This document shows positions 6,319 to 9,560 of a stretch of 9,560 nucleotides of DNA, one piece after another. The notes under the pieces were generated by a model. It saw only the letters and a program-made list of their open reading frames with translations. It ran no database searches and was not told the origin of the DNA. Location: contig JBICIE010000277.1 of assembly GCA_043101635.1 (NCBI GenBank), positions 1 to 9,560 on the forward strand, written 5' to 3'. Position 1 is the stretch's first letter. Each line of letters starts with the position of its first letter. Both the position numbers and the translations under genes were made by a program. Source of the DNA: CAYMJK01 sp043101635 (lineage in GTDB: Bacteria; Planctomycetota; Phycisphaerae; Phycisphaerales; UBA1924).

Positions 6319-7724
6319 ACCGCATGTCTTCTTCTGCCCCTGCCTTTGGGTACCCCCCCACTCCGTGGGGGCCGAACAGCCCCATGTCCCCGTTTGTGCG
6401 CGCAGCGGTCTGCTCGCTCATCCTCGCCGCCGGCGCCGCAGCCCAGGACCTCACCATCGCCGCCCCGCCCCAAAGTGGCCCCATTGCCATCGTCGGCGGC
6501 ATGATCCACACCGGCGCCGACGGCGTCATCGAGGGTGGGTACCTGCTCATCGAGGATGGCATGATCACCGAGATCGGCGAAGAGGCGCCCGACTTCGGGC
6601 GCGGCACGCGCATGATCGATGCTGCGGGTCTGCACATCTATCCCGGCCTCATCTACCCGTACAGCCAGCTTGGCAACACCGAGATCGGCTCGCTGCCGGA
6701 CACGCAGGATTCCAACGAGACCGGCGACATGACGCCGGAGGTGCGCGCCGCGGTGAGCGTGAACCCGGACTCGACGCTGATCCCGGTTGCGCGCACGAAC
6801 GGGATTCTCATCGCGGGGAGTTTCCCGACGGGCGGGACCATCCCGGGGCGCGCCAGCGTGCTGCAGCTTGATGGCTGGACGTGGGAGGACATGGCTGTCG
6901 ATGACGCCGCGGGCCTGGTGATCTCCTGGCCCGGCGGGGGCGGCGGGCGCTTCCGCTTCTTCCGCGGCGGCGGTGGGGGTGGCGGTTCTTCGTTCGAGCG
7001 CATCGAGCAGATCGATGAGTTCTTCGACACCGCCGAGGCGTACTTCGCGGTGCGGGCCGAGGACGCCACCGCGCCGGAGGACCTGCGCTTCGAGGCCATG
7101 CGCGACATCATGGCGGGTGCGCAGGACCAGGAGCCGGTGTTTGTCATGGCCGATGATGTCGAGCAGATCCAGCAGAGCGTGACGTGGGCCATCGGGCGCG
7201 GGCTGAAGCCCGTCATCGTCGGCGGGCAGGACGCCGCGCTGGTTTCGAGCCTTCTGGTCGAGCATGATGTGCCGGTGATCGTGCAGGGCACGCACGGCTT
7301 CCCCAAACGCGCCGACTCGCCGTACGACGACCGGTACGCACTGCCGGCGCGCCTGGAGGCGGCCGGCATCACCTGGTGCCTCTCCGGCTCCGACCGCGGC
7401 GGCAACGAGCGCAACTTGCCGCAGGAGGCGGGCATGGCGGTGGCGTTCGGCCTCGATGAGGATGCGGCGATACGCGGCATGACGATCAACGCCGCGCGGG
7501 CGCTCGGCGTCGCCGACCGTCTCGGCACGATCGAGCCGGGCAAGGACGCGACCATCATCATCACCGATGGCAGCCCCATCCAGGTGCGCACGACTGTGCA
7601 GCGCGCCTTCATCGCCGGTCGCGAGATCGATCTGAGCAACAAGCAGACGGCGCTGCGCGACAAATATCGCGAGAAGTACCGCCAGCTCGGCATCATCGAG
7701 GGGGCGAGCGAGGGCGGGCGGTAG
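6315..7724 (+). CDS. Exported amidohydrolase-like protein with a lost metal site
   Basis: The product is 469 aa. Its ATG overlaps the upstream TGA by 4 bases (ATGA), so the two genes are probably translationally coupled. The N-terminus has 23 unusual residues (GYPPTPWGPNSP) before a second Met that starts a clear signal peptide: MSPFVRAAV, LILAAGAAA core, cleavage near AAA-Q at 43/44. The body is an amidohydrolase-superfamily fold: GGMIHTGADGVIEGGYLLIEDG at the start, PGLIYPYSQLG at 110-120, and the final segment LGTIEPGKDATIIITDG with a following IAGREIDL strand. At 114-118, YPYSQ replaces DAHSH, so both HxH histidines are gone and hydrolysis by the usual mechanism is unlikely. A Gly-rich loop (206-226) interrupts the centre. 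It most resembles the degenerate N-terminal module of the upstream protein in role. It may bind substrate or pair with the active module; this is inference. Confidence 0.88.
   Translation: MNRMSSSAPAFGYPPTPWGPNSPMSPFVRAAVCSLILAAGAAAQDLTIAAPPQSGPIAIVGGMIHTGADGVIEGGYLLIEDGMITEIGEEAPDFGRGTRMIDAAGLHIYPGLIYPYSQLGNTEIGSLPDTQDSNETGDMTPEVRAAVSVNPDSTLIPVARTNGILIAGSFPTGGTIPGRASVLQLDGWTWEDMAVDDAAGLVISWPGGGGGRFRFFRGGGGGGGSSFERIEQIDEFFDTAEAYFAVRAEDATAPEDLRFEAMRDIMAGAQDQEPVFVMADDVEQIQQSVTWAIGRGLKPVIVGGQDAALVSSLLVEHDVPVIVQGTHGFPKRADSPYDDRYALPARLEAAGITWCLSGSDRGGNERNLPQEAGMAVAFGLDEDAAIRGMTINAARALGVADRLGTIEPGKDATIIITDGSPIQVRTTVQRAFIAGREIDLSNKQTALRDKYREKYRQLGIIEGASEGGR
6355..6375 (+). repeat. Hairpin inside the 5' coding end, possible REP-like copy 2
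   Basis: CCCCCAC-TCC-GTGGGGG (6355-6371) is a perfect 7-base stem with a 3-base loop, followed by CCGA. It lies between the two candidate starts (6315 and 6384) and encodes part of the odd GYPPTPWGPNSP peptide. It resembles the hairpin at 2560-2579 in opposite orientation. It could be an inserted repeat or could influence initiation. Confidence 0.35.
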
Positions 7725-7869
7725 CGTGTGCTTCCAGGACTCGTTTGGGATGGGGTGTTAGGGAAAGCGAAAAGCGAAGAGCGGGCGCGGCCTGGGAAGG
7801 GCGGGGTAGAGGGTGACGGGTTCCTGGCGGCCCCCTTGCCCCGGGGGCCTTGCGGCGCTCTGATCCGGG
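7725..7869. other. Intergenic region before mgtE
   Basis: These 145 bases hold a short heptamer repeat (7764-7784) and a GC hairpin GGCCCCC-TTGCCCC-GGGGGCC (7829-7849) without a T-run. No M-box-like magnesium riboswitch, clear promoter or Shine-Dalgarno sequence is recognisable. A TGA at 7861-7863, in frame with mgtE, limits how far upstream mgtE can start. Confidence 0.5.
7764..7784 (+). repeat. Heptamer tandem repeat upstream of mgtE
   Basis: AAAGCGA occurs twice in a row (7764-7777), followed by a decayed third copy AGAGCGG (7778-7784). It is purine-rich on the + strand and has the same 7-base period as the repeat downstream of mgtE. Confidence 0.5.
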
Positions 7870-9246
7870 GTGACTGATCCGACCACGCAGCTTCTGGAGC
7901 CGGAGCTTCGCGAGCTGATCCGCGACAAGCAGTACCGCGACCTGCGGACGCTGCTGCGGGAGCTGGCGCCGTTCGATGTCGCCGAGATTCTGGCGGAGCT
8001 GGACCCGGCGGACGCGGCGGTGGCCTTCCGGCTGATGCCGCGGGACGCGGCGGGCGAGGCCTTCAGCCACCTGGAGACCGACAAGCAGGAGGCCCTGGTG
8101 GGCCAGCTCGGGGAGAGCGCCCTGCGCCTGGTCGAGGCCATGGACCCGGATGACCGGGCGGCCCTGATCGACGAGCTGCCGCCTGCCGCGGCGGCCCGGC
8201 TGGTCGAGAAGATGAGCCCGGAGAACCGGCGGATCACCCAGCAGATTCTGGGGTATCCGGAGGAGTCGGTCGGGCGGCTGATGACGCCGGACTACGTGCG
8301 GATCCGGCCGGACTGGACCATCGGGCGGGCGATCGAGCACATCCGGCGGTACGGGCGGGACGCCGAGACCATCCACTGGATCTATGTAACCGACGAGCGG
8401 CGGAAGCTGCTGGACGACCTGCACATCCGGCAGATCCTGCTGGCGGACCCGGAGCAGCCGGTCGAGTCGATCATGGACCGGCAGTTCCTGGCGCTGGACG
8501 CGACGGCGGACCGCGAGGAAGCGGTCTTCAAGATGATGGACTACGACCGCACAGCGCTGCCGGTGCTGGACTCGACCGGGGCGCTGCTGGGGATCGTGAC
8601 CGTCGACGACGTTGCGGACGTGGTGGAGGAGGAGGCGACCGAGGACATCCAGAAGATGGCCGCGGTGGAGGTGCTGGATGCGCCGTACATCGTCACGGGC
8701 TTTGCCGAGATGCTGCGCAAGCGCGGCGGGTGGCTGTGCACGCTGCTGGCGTTTCAGGCGCTGACGATCGGGGTGCTGGGCATATTCGAGGAGCACCTGG
8801 CGAGGACAGCGGCGCTGATCCTGTTCATCCCGATGATCATCGCCTCGGGCGGGAACACGGGGACGCAGGCGGCGTCGCTGGTGCTGCGGGCGCTGGCGCT
8901 GCGCGAGATCGAGCCGGCGGACTGGCGGCGGGTGCTGACGAAGGAGCTTGCGCTGGGGGCGGCGCTGGGGGCGGCGCTGGGGGCGCTGGGCTTCGGGATC
9001 TCCTACGGGCTGATGCTGCTGGGGATGGCGGAGGGGGCCGATCGGCTGGGCGTGGCGCTGACCGTCGGCGGGGCGATCCAGTTCATCGTGATCTGGGGGG
9101 TGATCAGCGGGTCGATGTTCCCGGTGATTCTCAAGCACATCGGCCTGGATCCGGCGACGATGTCGTCACCGCTGGTGGCGACGCTGATGGATGTGTCGGG
9201 GCTGCTGATCTATCTGGCGGTAGCGACGGTGATATTGGGGGTGTAG
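7870..9246 (+). CDS. mgtE: MgtE-type magnesium channel/transporter
   Basis: The product is 458 aa, the normal length for the family. MgtE is a homodimeric inner-membrane Mg2+ channel gated by its cytoplasmic domains. Residues about 20-125 form the helical N domain (LAELDPADAAVAFRLMP, repeated LVEAMDPDDRAALIDELP). Two CBS domains follow at about 136-198 (SVGRLMTPDYVRI) and 199-258 (SIMDRQFLALDATA, ALPVLDSTGALLGIVTVDD). A plug-like helix leads to five membrane segments at about 287-304, 313-335, 355-385, 394-420 and 433-457. The family signature IIASGGNTGTQAASLVLRALAL (322-343) is present, and D441 in TLMDVSGLLIY matches the pore aspartate (Asp432 of the Thermus thermophilus protein). The GTG at 7870 is used because an in-frame TGA lies 7 bases upstream (7861-7863) and the next Met would cut the N domain. 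No Shine-Dalgarno sequence is visible. It appears to be a single-gene unit. Confidence 0.95.
   Translation: MTDPTTQLLEPELRELIRDKQYRDLRTLLRELAPFDVAEILAELDPADAAVAFRLMPRDAAGEAFSHLETDKQEALVGQLGESALRLVEAMDPDDRAALIDELPPAAAARLVEKMSPENRRITQQILGYPEESVGRLMTPDYVRIRPDWTIGRAIEHIRRYGRDAETIHWIYVTDERRKLLDDLHIRQILLADPEQPVESIMDRQFLALDATADREEAVFKMMDYDRTALPVLDSTGALLGIVTVDDVADVVEEEATEDIQKMAAVEVLDAPYIVTGFAEMLRKRGGWLCTLLAFQALTIGVLGIFEEHLARTAALILFIPMIIASGGNTGTQAASLVLRALALREIEPADWRRVLTKELALGAALGAALGALGFGISYGLMLLGMAEGADRLGVALTVGGAIQFIVIWGVISGSMFPVILKHIGLDPATMSSPLVATLMDVSGLLIYLAVATVILGV
8950..8985 (+). repeat. Three perfect 12-base repeats within mgtE
   Basis: GCGCTGGGGGCG occurs three times in perfect tandem (8950-8961, 8962-8973, 8974-8985), coding ALGA three times at residues 361-372 in the third membrane segment. 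The frame is kept. The identical codons suggest recent slippage or expansion. Confidence 0.8.
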
Positions 9247-9254
9247 GGGGGGCG

Positions 9255-9282
9255 GAGAACAGAGAACAGAGAACAGAGAATA
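9255..9282 (+). repeat. Heptamer tandem repeat downstream of mgtE
   Basis: GAGAACA occurs in four tandem copies, the last with one change (GAGAATA). It starts 9 bases after the mgtE stop and is purine-rich on the + strand. It is much lower in GC than its surroundings. Confidence 0.85.
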
Positions 9283-9439
9283 GAATGCCCTGATCATTGA
9301 CCGCGGGCGCTGGATTTGCCGGTGTATTCGGGCCGGAATCGCGCGAGATCGATTGGAGAGGGGGCGCGGCGGCGTGCGGCGTGGCCGGTTTGTGCGGCGT
9401 TGGCCGCGACCGGCGCGCCCGGCGGGCGCCGGGCTCGCG
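9283..9439. mobile_element. Probable 3' flank of an insertion sequence
   Basis: No gene is supported here. The stretch lies beyond the stop of the - strand transposase and so probably includes the end of the element, somewhere between 9283 and 9439. The terminal inverted repeat and target duplication cannot be placed because the other end is off the contig. TGATCA at 9291-9296 is a palindrome but is not proof of a boundary. Confidence 0.35.
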
Positions 9440-9560
9440 TCAGATCCCGGCCAGGCTCAGGCATCGCTTGAGGTTGCAGGCGGCGGCGGTCAGGCGGAAG
9501 TCGAATTCGTTCCGTCGTCGGCCACGGTAGCGCACGCGGCGGAGGCCGCACTGCTGCTTG
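9440..9560 (-). CDS. DDE transposase, C-terminal fragment (IS5/IS1182-like)
   Basis: Only the last 39 codons are present; the rest runs off the right edge. The translated end reads KQQCGLRRVRYRG, then EFDFRLTAAACNLKRCLSL, then a TGA stop (complement of 9440-9442). The pattern GLRR-x-RYRG followed by a hydrophobic helix ending in NLKR is the usual C-terminus of IS4-superfamily DDE transposases such as the IS5 and IS1182 groups. The catalytic DDE residues lie upstream and are not seen, so activity and exact family cannot be judged. A different - strand frame covering 9294-9551 has a start codon but no transposase likeness. Ending in a repeated element is a common reason for a contig break. Confidence 0.8.
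   Translation of the reverse strand, partial: KQQCGLRRVRYRGRRRNEFDFRLTAAACNLKRCLSLAGI

Noticed and set aside
7829..7849. Intrinsic terminator after the amidohydrolase operon
   Set aside because: The 7-base stem is strong, but it is followed by TTGCGG rather than a T-run, so termination cannot be claimed from sequence.
7725..7869. Magnesium riboswitch (M-box) or other leader upstream of mgtE
   Set aside because: The gap is short, and I see only one simple GC hairpin without the conserved multi-stem layout. mgtE riboswitches are mostly known from other phyla.
9294..9551. - strand frame with an ATG at the right edge
   Set aside because: Its translation is Arg/Pro-rich and unlike any family. 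A neighbouring - strand frame over 9440-9560 gives a clear transposase C-terminus instead.

Overview
This is a GC-rich bacterial contig (visibly about two-thirds G+C) with five full or nearly full protein genes on the + strand and a transposase fragment on the - strand at the right edge. The long exported amidohydrolase pair, the proline-rich exported protein and the general style suggest a planctomycete-like bacterium, perhaps of the Phycisphaerae. That is an impression from protein style only; no rRNA or other marker gene is present.

Left part (1-2533): the first 17 bases are the 3' end of the Illumina TruSeq read-1 adapter, so they are not biological and the first gene is cut by the assembly end. 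That gene (19-1572) and the next one (1592-2533) form a likely operon with a 19-base gap. They encode an unrecognised helical protein family. The first gene carries two diverged copies of a unit of about 250-270 residues. The second carries one more copy behind a signal peptide and a polyproline stretch.

Gap 2534-2928: 395 bases with no convincing gene. It holds several hairpins, one weak - strand reading frame, and a -10-like box so close to the next ATG that the transcript may be leaderless.

Middle part (2929-7724): a two-gene operon with a 4-base ATGA overlap encodes exported amidohydrolase-superfamily proteins. The first (1129 aa) fuses a degenerate amidohydrolase module, a beta-rich domain interrupted by a Glu/Ala-rich insert, and a module with an intact HxH metal site. 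The second (469 aa) is a stand-alone module with the HxH site lost. One apparently active module is therefore made together with two apparently inactive ones, which suggests a mixed assembly or substrate-binding role for the dead modules. The substrate is unknown.

Right part (7725-9560): an MgtE-type magnesium channel/transporter (7870-9246), flanked on both sides by purine-rich tandem repeats of 7 bases, then the 3' end of a DDE transposase on the - strand. The contig thus stops inside an insertion sequence. Third-position base use changes from C-rich to G-rich inside the second amidohydrolase gene and stays G-rich through mgtE.
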